Assembly: GCF_947331435.1 (NCBI RefSeq)
Contig: NZ_CAMZOF010000004.1
Location: forward strand, 186,001 to 250,000
From: Pelagibius sp. Alg239-R121
Lineage (GTDB): Bacteria; Pseudomonadota; Alphaproteobacteria; Kiloniellales; Kiloniellaceae
Direction: 5' to 3'
Length of the DNA stretch: 64,000 nt
The position numbers were made by a program, and so were the translations under genes. This document shows positions 52,350 through 60,481 of the stretch, piece by piece. The notes below the pieces were generated by a model. That model had not been told where the DNA came from. It worked only from the letters and a program-made list of their open reading frames with translations, and did no database searches. Positions within the stretch are counted from its first letter, which is position 1. The number at the start of each line of letters is the position of its first letter.

Positions 52350-54047
52350 ATGACCGCAGGTGGAAATGAGCTGAACGGCGCCGAAGCAATGGTGCGGATG
52401 CTTCAAGCTCATGGCGTAAAACATATTTTCGGACTTTGCGGTGACACGACGCTGCCGCTTTACGATGCGCTCTACCGTCTCGATCATGGGATCGAACACA
52501 TTTTGACTCGGGACGAGCGGCACGCTGCCTATATGGCTGACGCCTATGCCCGGGTTTCGGGTAAGGTAGGTGTCTGCGAAGGCCCCAGTGGCGGCGGCGC
52601 CACCTATATTTTGCCGGGACTGGTCGAAGCCAACGAATCGTCGGTGCCGATTCTCGGAATTACGACCGATGTTTCCACTTCGGCCCGTGGCCGCTATCCC
52701 CTGACCGAGCTGGATCAGAACAGTCTATTCCGGCCCCTGACCAAGTGGAACACCGTGATCGATCAGGCGGAGCGCCTGCCAGCTATGGTGCGGGCCGCGT
52801 TTCGTGCCATGACCACCGGGCGGCCGGGGTCGGCGCATATCGGCCTGCCTTTTGACGTACAAAAAGCAGCGGTCTCGGAAAGTGAGATCTGGGCGCAGTC
52901 GGAGCTGGGCCACTATCCGGCCTGGCGAGCCGGGCCGGCGGCTCAGGCTGTGGAGCGGATGGTCGAAGCTCTGCTGTCGGCAAAGAACCCTATGATCATT
53001 TGCGGCGGTGGCGTCGTAATCTCAGGAGCGGAAAGCGAGTTGCAGAGCTTTGCCGAAGCCCTGAATATGACTGTCGCTACAACCATCAGCGGGCAGGGCA
53101 GTCTGGCGGATAGCCATCCTTTGTGCCTTGGCGTGGTCGGCAGTAATGGGGGTGTGGCCGAGACGAGGGAAGTGGTCGAGGAAGCGGATCTGGTCCTCTT
53201 TATTGGCTGCCGCGCGGGTTCGGTGACGACAGAGCGTTGGCGCTGCCCGACTCCCGGACAGCGGATCCTGCACATCGATATCGATCCCATGGTAATTTCC
53301 GCGAATTATGAGACCGAGGTGGCCTTGAACGGAGATGCACAGCTGGCGCTGCGTATGGCCAATGACGTTCTGGCTCAATCCGGTGAACGACGCGACTTCG
53401 GCGGTGCCGCCCGGATCGCGAAAGCACGTAAGATCAAATTCGCCGACTTTGAAGAACGGGCCGCAAGCAACGATTCGCCGATCCGGCCGGAAAGGGTGGT
53501 CTCAACGCTCGGCAAGCTTTTGGACGACGATGCCGTGGTCGTGGCCGATCCGGGCACACCCTGTCCGTTCTTTTCGGCCTTCTATCAGAACGGCAAAGCC
53601 GGCCGGCAGTTCATCACCAACCGCGCCCATGGTGCCCTTGGCTATTCGGCAGCCGCGGTCCTGGGCGCACACTACGGACGTCCCGGTGCCAAGTGCGTGT
53701 CCGTGATGGGCGACGGCAGCTTCGGCTTTACCGTTGGCGAATACGAGACGGTGATGCGTAAGAACCTGCCGATTACCTATGTGGTCTTCTCGAATTCGGT
53801 CTATGGCTGGATCAAGGCAGGTCAGAAGAGCGGTTTTGGGGAGCGGTATTATTCAGTCGATTTCACTCGCAGTGATCATGCGGGGATCGCCGCGGCCTAT
53901 GGCCTGAAAACCTGGCGGGTCGAGGATCCTGCGGATCTAGAAAATGCGATGAAGGCTGCGCTCGAAGCCGACGGGCCGACCCTTGTTGATGTCATCGCGC
54001 AGCCGCTGCAGGACGCCAATGCGCCGGTCAGTGAGTGGGTGGCTTGA
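52350..54047 (+). CDS. Thiamine diphosphate-dependent enzyme (acetolactate synthase-like)
   Basis: A 565-residue TPP enzyme with three domains. The N-terminal domain has HGVKHIFGLCGDTTLPLYDA and a conserved Glu56 in ILTRDERHAAYMADAYAR. The central domain follows KNPMIICGGGVVISGAESEL. The C-terminal TPP site is VSVMGDGSFGFTVGEYETVM, RKNLPITYVVFSN, the GDG-x(24-27)-N motif for Mg and diphosphate. The family covers decarboxylases and synthases of 2-oxo acids; the actual substrate cannot be told. It opens a cluster with an enolase-superfamily enzyme, a flavin oxidase and a TRAP transporter. Confidence 0.92.
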   Translation: MTAGGNELNGAEAMVRMLQAHGVKHIFGLCGDTTLPLYDALYRLDHGIEHILTRDERHAAYMADAYARVSGKVGVCEGPSGGGATYILPGLVEANESSVPILGITTDVSTSARGRYPLTELDQNSLFRPLTKWNTVIDQAERLPAMVRAAFRAMTTGRPGSAHIGLPFDVQKAAVSESEIWAQSELGHYPAWRAGPAAQAVERMVEALLSAKNPMIICGGGVVISGAESELQSFAEALNMTVATTISGQGSLADSHPLCLGVVGSNGGVAETREVVEEADLVLFIGCRAGSVTTERWRCPTPGQRILHIDIDPMVISANYETEVALNGDAQLALRMANDVLAQSGERRDFGGAARIAKARKIKFADFEERAASNDSPIRPERVVSTLGKLLDDDAVVVADPGTPCPFFSAFYQNGKAGRQFITNRAHGALGYSAAAVLGAHYGRPGAKCVSVMGDGSFGFTVGEYETVMRKNLPITYVVFSNSVYGWIKAGQKSGFGERYYSVDFTRSDHAGIAAAYGLKTWRVEDPADLENAMKAALEADGPTLVDVIAQPLQDANAPVSEWVA

Positions 54048-54082
54048 GCCCATTGGATAGTAGTTGCACAGGGCGACACGGT

Positions 54083-55210
54083 ATGGCTCACGAAAAAGAT
54101 AAAATCGAACGCATGACGATCTGGCACGCGGCATTGCCGGTTCGCGCACCGCGCGACCACGGCAGCGGTCTGGTCGCCGGAAATGTAGACGTCGTCATCC
54201 TTCGTCTGGATACGGCGAGCGGTTGCAGCGGTTTCGGCGAAGCTTCGCCCTGGGCGGTCTTTACGGGGACGGCAGAGGCCACAGCGGCAGCTTTGGATCG
54301 CTATATCAGGCCGGTGGTGATCGGTGCCGATCCCGCCGATATCCCGCTCATCATGGCGAATGCCGACCGTGCGATTGCCGGCCATACGGAAGCCAAGGCT
54401 GCCTTGGAGACGGCGTTGCTGGATTGCCGTGGCCGGGCAACCGGACAGCCGGTCTGGGCGCTTCTTGGCGGCCGGTTCCGCAGTGAAATTCCGTTATCGA
54501 TCTCGCTTGCCGATCCCGATTTCGATGCGGATATGGCGCTGATGGCGCAGGTCTGGGAAGAGGGTCTGCGCATTATCAAGCTGAAGACCGGTGTGCGCGG
54601 GCACGCCTTTGACCTTGAGCGGCTGGAGCGCCTGCGAAAAACCTATCCGGAGCTCGATATTCGGATTGATTACAATCAAGGCCTGCAGCCCTTTGGGGCG
54701 CTGCGCAAACTCAAGGACGTCGAGCAATTCCATGTGACCTTCATCGAGCAGCCGGTGCCGGGGCGAAATCACGAAGCCATGGCGCTTTTCACCGCCGAGT
54801 TGGAGACGCCATTACTTGCGGACGAGACGGTCTTTTCCCCCAGCGATGCCCACAAAGCGGTAAAGGGCCGGCTCTGTGATGCTATCTCGGTGAAAATTAT
54901 GAAAACCGGCGGCCCTCGCCGAGGTATGGAGGTGGCTGCGATCGCTGAATCGGCCGGGATGCCGGCCTACGGCGGCGATATGTTCGAAAGCGGGATCGCA
55001 CATCTCGCCGGAACACATATGATCGCGGCGGCCCCCAACATTTCACTCGGCTGTGAGTTTTATCAGGCGCGTTGGTACCTGAAGGAAGACCTGTTGAGCG
55101 AACCCTTCCCAAGCGATAACGGCAAGGTTGTGGTGCCGGACGGGCCGGGCCTCGGATTTGATGTGGATGTCGAGAAACTTGGCCGATATGCCGTGGAGAC
55201 GAGACAGTAA
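54083..55210 (+). CDS. Mandelate racemase/muconate lactonizing enzyme family protein
   Basis: A 375-residue enolase-superfamily protein. The Lys-x-Lys catalytic motif is in LRIIKLKTGVRG, the metal ligands in IRIDYNQGL, FIEQPVPG and LLADETVFSP, and the second Lys in AISVKIMKTGGPRRG. This is the MLE subgroup with acid/base catalysts on both faces, which covers racemases, epimerases, cycloisomerases and dehydratases. It lies 35 bases after the TPP gene. With a DadA-like oxidase next to it, an amino acid or betaine epimerase is likely, but this is inference. Confidence 0.9.
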   Translation: MAHEKDKIERMTIWHAALPVRAPRDHGSGLVAGNVDVVILRLDTASGCSGFGEASPWAVFTGTAEATAAALDRYIRPVVIGADPADIPLIMANADRAIAGHTEAKAALETALLDCRGRATGQPVWALLGGRFRSEIPLSISLADPDFDADMALMAQVWEEGLRIIKLKTGVRGHAFDLERLERLRKTYPELDIRIDYNQGLQPFGALRKLKDVEQFHVTFIEQPVPGRNHEAMALFTAELETPLLADETVFSPSDAHKAVKGRLCDAISVKIMKTGGPRRGMEVAAIAESAGMPAYGGDMFESGIAHLAGTHMIAAAPNISLGCEFYQARWYLKEDLLSEPFPSDNGKVVVPDGPGLGFDVDVEKLGRYAVETRQ

Positions 55211-55302
55211 CGCTTGCGCTGTCGTGGGACCACGTTCACTCTCAGTGGTTGGAGCGATGCCAATTTGTGATGACAAACAATGACAAAGGGACGCAGGACA
55301 GG

Positions 55303-56574
55303 ATGAACGAAGCTCCGAAGCATAACGGAACAGGCGCCAAGAAGGTGGCCGTTATTGGAGCTGGAATTGTCGGCGTGTCGACGGCTGTCTGGTTGCAACG
55401 CAGTGGTTGTGAGGTGATCTTGATTGATCGCTTGGGTCCGGGCGAAGGCACGTCTTATGGCAACGGAGGAATCCTCGCTTCTTGCTCAATTGTGCCTGTC
55501 ACAGTTCCCGGGTTGCTCGGCAAGGTGCCGGCTATGTTGCTGGATCGGAAGTCGCCCCTGTTCCTGCGGTGGTCGTATCTGCCAAAACTCCTGCCCTTTC
55601 TGCGGCATTACCTTTCTCACTGCAAGGCCTCTGAGACCACGCGCATTGCCTCCGCCTTGAATGACATCGTCGGCGACAGCCTCGAACAGCATCAGGCCCT
55701 GGCGGAAGGGACGGGCGCAGAGAAATGGCTCGTGCCATCCGATTATCTCTTTATTTACGGCAACCGCAGCAACTTTGAGGCCGATAGTTTCGGGTGGGGC
55801 CTGCGCAAAGCCAATGGTTTCTCCTGGCAGGAGCTTGAAGGCGACGAATTCAAAGCCTATGACCCGGTCTTTGCCGAAGATCTGACCTTCGCTGCGCGCC
55901 TTAGCGGACATGGCCGAATAGCAGATCCTGGCCGCTACGTTAAAGACCTCGCTACGTCGGTTACAAGCAACGGGGGGCGTTACATCAAGGCGGATGTCTC
56001 CGACTTCAGGAAGGAAAACGGCACCGTGAGTGGTGTCGTGACGGATCAAGGTGTGATCGATTGTGATTCGGCCGTTGTCACGGCAGGCGTCTGGTCGGGT
56101 CCGTTGGCAAAAAAGCTTGGCATGAAGGTTCCGCTTGAAAGCGAACGGGGGTATCACGTTGAGCTTGTAGAGCCAAACATCATGCCGCGTTCGCCCGTGA
56201 TGCTTGCGTCAGGCAAGTTCGTCGTGACGCCGATGGATGGTCGCTTGCGGGTTGCGGGACTGGTCGAGTTCGGCGGCCTGGATGCACCGCCCAGCCGGCG
56301 ACCGATCGAATTGCTGCTTGAGAATATATCCAAAGCGATACCAAACTTAACCTGGAAGGAAACCCGGGAGTGGATGGGCCACCGGCCCGCCGTTTCGGAT
56401 TCCATTCCGGTTATTGGCGAGGCCCCAGGTCTCAAGTCGGTCTTTATGGGATTTGGTCATCACCATATCGGCCTGACCGGAGGGCCAAAAACCGGGCGCA
56501 TTCTTGCCGGATTGATTTCCGGGGATCGCCCCAACAGTGATCTTTCGGCTTACGCGCCGGCGAGATTCGCTTGA
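55303..56574 (+). CDS. FAD-dependent D-amino acid oxidase/dehydrogenase (DadA-like)
   Basis: A 423-residue flavoprotein. It has KVAVIGAGIVGVSTAVWLQR (FAD), ILIDRLGPGEGTSYGNGGI, and a C-terminal VFMGFGHHHIGLTGGPKTGR with the flavin-contacting Gly-rich loop. It belongs to the DAO family with D-amino acid dehydrogenase DadA. It removes two hydrogens from an amino acid or N-substituted amino acid. ATG 55303 follows AGGACAGG; an ATG at 55270 is possible. It lies 92 bases after the enolase-family gene and 44 before dctP. Confidence 0.9.
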   Translation: MNEAPKHNGTGAKKVAVIGAGIVGVSTAVWLQRSGCEVILIDRLGPGEGTSYGNGGILASCSIVPVTVPGLLGKVPAMLLDRKSPLFLRWSYLPKLLPFLRHYLSHCKASETTRIASALNDIVGDSLEQHQALAEGTGAEKWLVPSDYLFIYGNRSNFEADSFGWGLRKANGFSWQELEGDEFKAYDPVFAEDLTFAARLSGHGRIADPGRYVKDLATSVTSNGGRYIKADVSDFRKENGTVSGVVTDQGVIDCDSAVVTAGVWSGPLAKKLGMKVPLESERGYHVELVEPNIMPRSPVMLASGKFVVTPMDGRLRVAGLVEFGGLDAPPSRRPIELLLENISKAIPNLTWKETREWMGHRPAVSDSIPVIGEAPGLKSVFMGFGHHHIGLTGGPKTGRILAGLISGDRPNSDLSAYAPARFA

Positions 56575-56618
56575 CCACGGCTCAAATGTGGGCCGCCAAC
56601 GACAGGGAGAAAAAGTAC

Positions 56619-57602
56619 ATGCGATTAATGAAGTCACTTCTAGCGACAGCGGCGGGTATCGGTTTGGCCGCTTCGGTCGCGACCTCTGCTTCGGCTGAAA
56701 CCTGGGATATGCCGATGGCCTATTCGGCGACGAATTTCCATTCGGTCACCGGCGCTGAATTCGGCAAATGTGTCACCAAGGGAACCGGCGGTGGGCTGGA
56801 GATCGTTACTCATCCTTCGGGTTCGCTCTTCAAAGGCAACGATATCAAGCGCGCGGTTCAGACTGGTCAGGCGCCGATCGGTGAGCGCCTGCTGTCGGCA
56901 CACCAGAACGAAAATGCTCTGTTCGGCGTCGACTCCATTCCGTTCCTCGCAAACTCTTTCGAGCAGTCGGAGAAGCTCTGGAAAGCCGCACGGCCTGAGA
57001 TCGAAAAGGTCCTGGACGAACAGAACCTGAAGCTTCTCTACGCTGTTCCTTGGCCGCCGCAGGGCCTCTACTTCAAGAAAGAAGTAAATGAGGTTGCCGA
57101 CATGAAGGGCGTCAAGTTCCGCTCGTATAACTCGGCGACGGCACGTCTGGCGGAACTGGCGGGCATGCTGCCGGTTCAGGTCGAAGCGGCTGAAATCTCG
57201 CAGGCCTTCGCGACCGGTGTCGCCGAATCCATGGTGTCCTCGGGCGCGACCGGTTACGACCGGAAAGTCTGGGAGCATCTGACGCACTTCTACGAGGTCG
57301 ATTCGTGGCTGCCGCGGAACTACGTGATCGTCAATAAGGACTCCTGGGGTGGCCTGGACGACGGCACGAAGAACGTGGTCGAAGCCTGCGCCGAACTGGC
57401 GTCGTACGCCGGTTACTGGCGTTCGGTTCAGTACACCGACTTCACGCTCAACGGCCTGCGTGCCGGTGGGATGACGGTGGCGCCTGCCAGTGACAAGATG
57501 CAGGGTGAACTGATCGGCTTTGGTGACATCATGACCAAAGAGTGGCTCGAAAAGACCGGTGATCAAGGCAAAGCGATCATCGACGCCTTCAAGGCCAACT
57601 AA
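56619..57602 (+). CDS. dctP: TRAP transporter substrate-binding protein
   Basis: A 327-residue DctP-family receptor. The signal peptide is residues 1-26 (LMKSLLATAAGIGLAASVAT, cut at SASA-E). The mature protein has GGLEIVTHPSGSLFKGNDIK, GIDSIPFL-like FGVDSIPFLANSFEQSEKLW and MKGVKFRSYNSATARLAELA with the substrate Arg in the conserved place. Residue 205 onwards: PVQVEAAEISQAFATGVAES. The ligand is a carboxylate. ATG 56619 follows AGGGAGAAAAAG. It begins dctP-dctQ-dctM. Confidence 0.94.
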   Translation: MRLMKSLLATAAGIGLAASVATSASAETWDMPMAYSATNFHSVTGAEFGKCVTKGTGGGLEIVTHPSGSLFKGNDIKRAVQTGQAPIGERLLSAHQNENALFGVDSIPFLANSFEQSEKLWKAARPEIEKVLDEQNLKLLYAVPWPPQGLYFKKEVNEVADMKGVKFRSYNSATARLAELAGMLPVQVEAAEISQAFATGVAESMVSSGATGYDRKVWEHLTHFYEVDSWLPRNYVIVNKDSWGGLDDGTKNVVEACAELASYAGYWRSVQYTDFTLNGLRAGGMTVAPASDKMQGELIGFGDIMTKEWLEKTGDQGKAIIDAFKAN

Positions 57603-57609
57603 GACGGAT

Positions 57610-57641
57610 GAAATGGAGAGGCTTAAGCGCCTCTCCATTTC
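57610..57641 (+). terminator. Hairpin between dctP and dctQ
   Basis: GAAATGGAGAGGC (57610-57622) pairs perfectly with GCCTCTCCATTTC (57629-57641) around a 6-base loop. It begins eight bases after the dctP stop. Only a mixed T-rich tail (TTATTT) follows, so it is a partial terminator or an mRNA-stabilising stem that would favour dctP. Confidence 0.7.
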
Positions 57642-57773
57642 TTATTTCGGATTAAAGAGACGCGTAAGTAGCTATGCCGACGTAGGGATCTTCTGATGCC
57701 TGCTGCGGCCAGGGCCGGTCGAAGAACAAGTCACGTCTCGTTTTATCTTTCAGGGGAAAGCAGGGGGAAGTCG

Positions 57774-58301
57774 ATGAAGGCTGTCGGACCGATCGTCCGG
57801 AGAACGCTGGACAGACTCTATTTCGGATCGGGGATCGTTGCTGCCCTGTTCCTGATCGCCATCTTAACACTCGTTGTCCTGCAAATGCTGGCACGCTGGA
57901 CCGGGAATGTCTTCCCGGGGGCTGCGGATTACGCCGGCTATTGCATGGCTGCGGCATCGTTTTTTGCCTTTGCGCACGCCCTTAATCGTGGAGCCCATAT
58001 CCGGGTGAGCCTGCTGTTACAGGCAGCTGGCGGTTACCGCCGCTGGGTCGAGGTCTGGTGCTTTGCCGTCGGCACGGCGCTTGCGTGGTACATGGCGCGC
58101 TACGCCATCAAGGGGGCCTATTGGTCCTGGAAGTTGCATGACGTCAGTCAAGGCCAGGATGCCACGCCGATCTGGATTCCGCAGATTGCTATGGTCGTCG
58201 GCTCCATTCTTTTCGCGATCGCACTGACCGATCATCTCGTTAATCTCATCTTTTTCGGCGACCACCGCATCGAAGCGGAACTGGTCGACGACCACGATTA
58301 G
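57774..58301 (+). CDS. dctQ: TRAP transporter small permease
   Basis: A 175-residue DctQ-family membrane protein with four helices: FGSGIVAALFLIAILTLVVL, YAGYCMAAASFFAFAHAL, WCFAVGTALAWYMARYAI and MVVGSILFAIALTDHLVNLI. It has the conserved NRGAHIRVSLLL after helix two. It pairs with the large permease. ATG 57774 follows GGGGGAAG. The next gene starts ten bases after its stop. Confidence 0.92.
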   Translation: MKAVGPIVRRTLDRLYFGSGIVAALFLIAILTLVVLQMLARWTGNVFPGAADYAGYCMAAASFFAFAHALNRGAHIRVSLLLQAAGGYRRWVEVWCFAVGTALAWYMARYAIKGAYWSWKLHDVSQGQDATPIWIPQIAMVVGSILFAIALTDHLVNLIFFGDHRIEAELVDDHD

Positions 58302-58310
58302 GGGGCGGTC

Positions 58311-59624
58311 ATGGAACATCTCGAACTGATCGCCATCTTCCTTTTTGTCCTTTTCCTGTTGCTTGGCACAGGGGTCTGGGTCGGGCTTGCGCTGCTGGGC
58401 GTCGCCTTTTTCGGCATGGAGCTTTTCACCACGCGCCCGGTCGGCGATGCCATGATCACGACGATCTGGACCGCGTCCTCTTCCTGGACGCTCACAGCCT
58501 TGCCACTATTTATCTGGATGGGTGAGATCCTTTTCCGGACCCGATTATCCGAGGATATGTTTAAGGGACTGACCCCCTGGATGGCCGGGCTGCCCGGTGG
58601 TCTGGTTCATACCAACATTGTCGGCTGTACGGTGTTTGCGGCGGTGTCGGGATCTTCGGCGGCGACGCTGACCACGGTCGGCAAGATGTCGATCCCCGAA
58701 CTGCGCCGGCGTAATTATCCTGAACATATGATCATCGGCACGCTTGCCGGCGCCGCGACGCTGGGACTTATGATTCCGCCCTCGCTCACGCTTATCGTTT
58801 ATGGCGTAACCATCAATGAATCGATTTCGAAACTGTTTATCGCAGGTGTCCTGCCTGGACTGGTTTTAGCGTCGATGTTTATGGGATACGTGGCGATCTA
58901 TTCGAAAGTCTCTTCCAACTACAACCCGGACCCGGAGCCAAAGACGAGCTTGGCGGAGAAGATTGCGAACTCGCGATTTCTGATCCCGGTAATATGCCTG
59001 ATCCTGGTTGTGATCGGTTCCATGTATCTTGGTCTTGCAACGGCGACCGAGGCTGCTGCCTTTGGTGTGATCGGCGCCTTGTTGCTCGCTGCAGGTCAGA
59101 AGTCACTTAACTGGTCGACCTTCACCGAGAGTCTCATGGGGGCGACACGCACTTCGGCGATGATTGCCCTGATCTTGGCCGGCGCGGCCTTCCTGTCTCT
59201 GACCATGGGCTTTACCGGCCTGCCGCGGGCGCTCGCCGAGTGGATCGCCGGTATGGAACTTAGCAGATTCGAACTGCTGATGGCGTTGCTCGTGTTCTAT
59301 ATCGTGCTTGGCTGTTTCCTCGATGGTATCTCTTCGGTGGTTCTGACCATGGCGGTCGTCGAGCCCATGATCCGTCAAGCAGGGATCGACGTCATCTGGT
59401 TCGGGATCTTTATCGTGGTCGTGGTTGAGATGGCACAGATCACTCCACCGATCGGCTTTAACCTCTTCGTGCTGCAGGGCATGACGAAGCATGAGATGAA
59501 CTACATAGCGAAGGCTGCAATCCCGATGTTCTTTATCATGGTTGTGATGGTCTTTGTGCTGATTTGGTTCCCCGAACTAGTGACTTACCTTCCAGAGAAC
59601 ATGCGGGCGAAACCAGGCGGTTAG
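58311..59624 (+). CDS. dctM: TRAP transporter large permease
   Basis: A 437-residue DctM-family inner-membrane protein of about 12 helices. Typical segments are MAGLPGGLVHTNIVGCTVFA, AVSGSSAATLTTVGKMSIPE, LAGAATLGLMIPPSLTLIVY and GCFLDGISSVVLTMAVVEPM. The fourth segment, AQITPPIGFNLFVLQGMT, is the conserved cation-site region. It is driven by sodium. The ATG follows GGGGGCGG. It completes the TRAP set. Confidence 0.95.
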   Translation: MEHLELIAIFLFVLFLLLGTGVWVGLALLGVAFFGMELFTTRPVGDAMITTIWTASSSWTLTALPLFIWMGEILFRTRLSEDMFKGLTPWMAGLPGGLVHTNIVGCTVFAAVSGSSAATLTTVGKMSIPELRRRNYPEHMIIGTLAGAATLGLMIPPSLTLIVYGVTINESISKLFIAGVLPGLVLASMFMGYVAIYSKVSSNYNPDPEPKTSLAEKIANSRFLIPVICLILVVIGSMYLGLATATEAAAFGVIGALLLAAGQKSLNWSTFTESLMGATRTSAMIALILAGAAFLSLTMGFTGLPRALAEWIAGMELSRFELLMALLVFYIVLGCFLDGISSVVLTMAVVEPMIRQAGIDVIWFGIFIVVVVEMAQITPPIGFNLFVLQGMTKHEMNYIAKAAIPMFFIMVVMVFVLIWFPELVTYLPENMRAKPGG

Positions 59625-59656
59625 CGACCCAGTTGACAAGCCGCCGCTCTGCTCAA

Positions 59657-60271
59657 TCAGTGCGGCGGTCTTGCCGACACCATCGTCAGGGCCGTGCAGT
59701 TTCGCGGTGTGCTTCTGCAAGCTGGAGGTTCGAAGACATCGCGGTTTTCGCGGATGATCGAAATCATCAGCATGTTGGGCATGTTGAGATCCAAGGCGAG
59801 CGGGAGCAGGAGCCGGGCGAAACTTTCCCGGGAACCATCCTCGTAAACGGCGCATTCGCGAATGAAAACCGGCTGGCGGAATCTGTATGGAAGTTCGTAG
59901 ACACAGTTGAGGTAAGCCGCGTAGCTGGCAGTTTTGTGATCGTCAACCAACCGGCCCTCTAAACGGCCTCCGGCATAGGCCGGCAGCTTGGTTCCGATCA
60001 GGCGATAGCGGAACTGGGGTCCGGGTTCGATAATGTCGATAAGACCGAGGTAGGGTAAGGCCTGAGGGATACCCAAAGGGTCGAAATCGGATCTGGATGG
60101 TATTGGCGTTTCTCTTCGGATGACGTTCCAGTAAACCAGGAGATCTCGCTGCACGTCGAACGCCAGTTGCTGCGCCAATTCCTCAAAAGAAACCTCACTC
60201 CGCAGATGGAGACCGTCTGCCGGTTTACGCAGCGGGGTGGTGGGCTCCTTTAGCAACCAGTCACTGACCAT
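59657..60271 (-). CDS. PAS_5 (DUF1457-type) sensor-domain protein
   Basis: A 204-residue protein with the alphaproteobacterial PAS_5 domain (about residues 35-170): LVYWNVIRRETPIPSRSDFD, ALPYLGLIDIIEPGPQFRYR and YRLIGTKLPAYAGGRLEGR. There is no output domain. It may act as a partner for a histidine kinase or as a ligand-binding protein. It is convergent with the TRAP operon and divergent from the GMC oxidoreductase. Confidence 0.85.
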   Translation of the reverse strand: MVSDWLLKEPTTPLRKPADGLHLRSEVSFEELAQQLAFDVQRDLLVYWNVIRRETPIPSRSDFDPLGIPQALPYLGLIDIIEPGPQFRYRLIGTKLPAYAGGRLEGRLVDDHKTASYAAYLNCVYELPYRFRQPVFIRECAVYEDGSRESFARLLLPLALDLNMPNMLMISIIRENRDVFEPPACRSTPRNCTALTMVSARPPH

Positions 60272-60481
60272 GCGCTCTTCTCCTGCGGGAGATGATGAAA
60301 AAAATACATCCTAAAGTCGCAATTGTAAAGACATATCTCTAAGGGACGACTTAGGTGCAGCATCGGTGGGGCGTCCTTGCTCCCGGCCTAATCGGATTGG
60401 TATCATCCGTTCGACAACAGAGTGAATTCAAGAACTGGGCTGCGGACAGCAAGAGTTGTGCGGGCTGATACGGGGGCATTT

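Noticed and set aside
56640-57638. A 332-codon reverse frame opposite dctP
   Set aside because: dctP has a signal peptide, ribosome site and family motifs. The reverse frame is a shadow.
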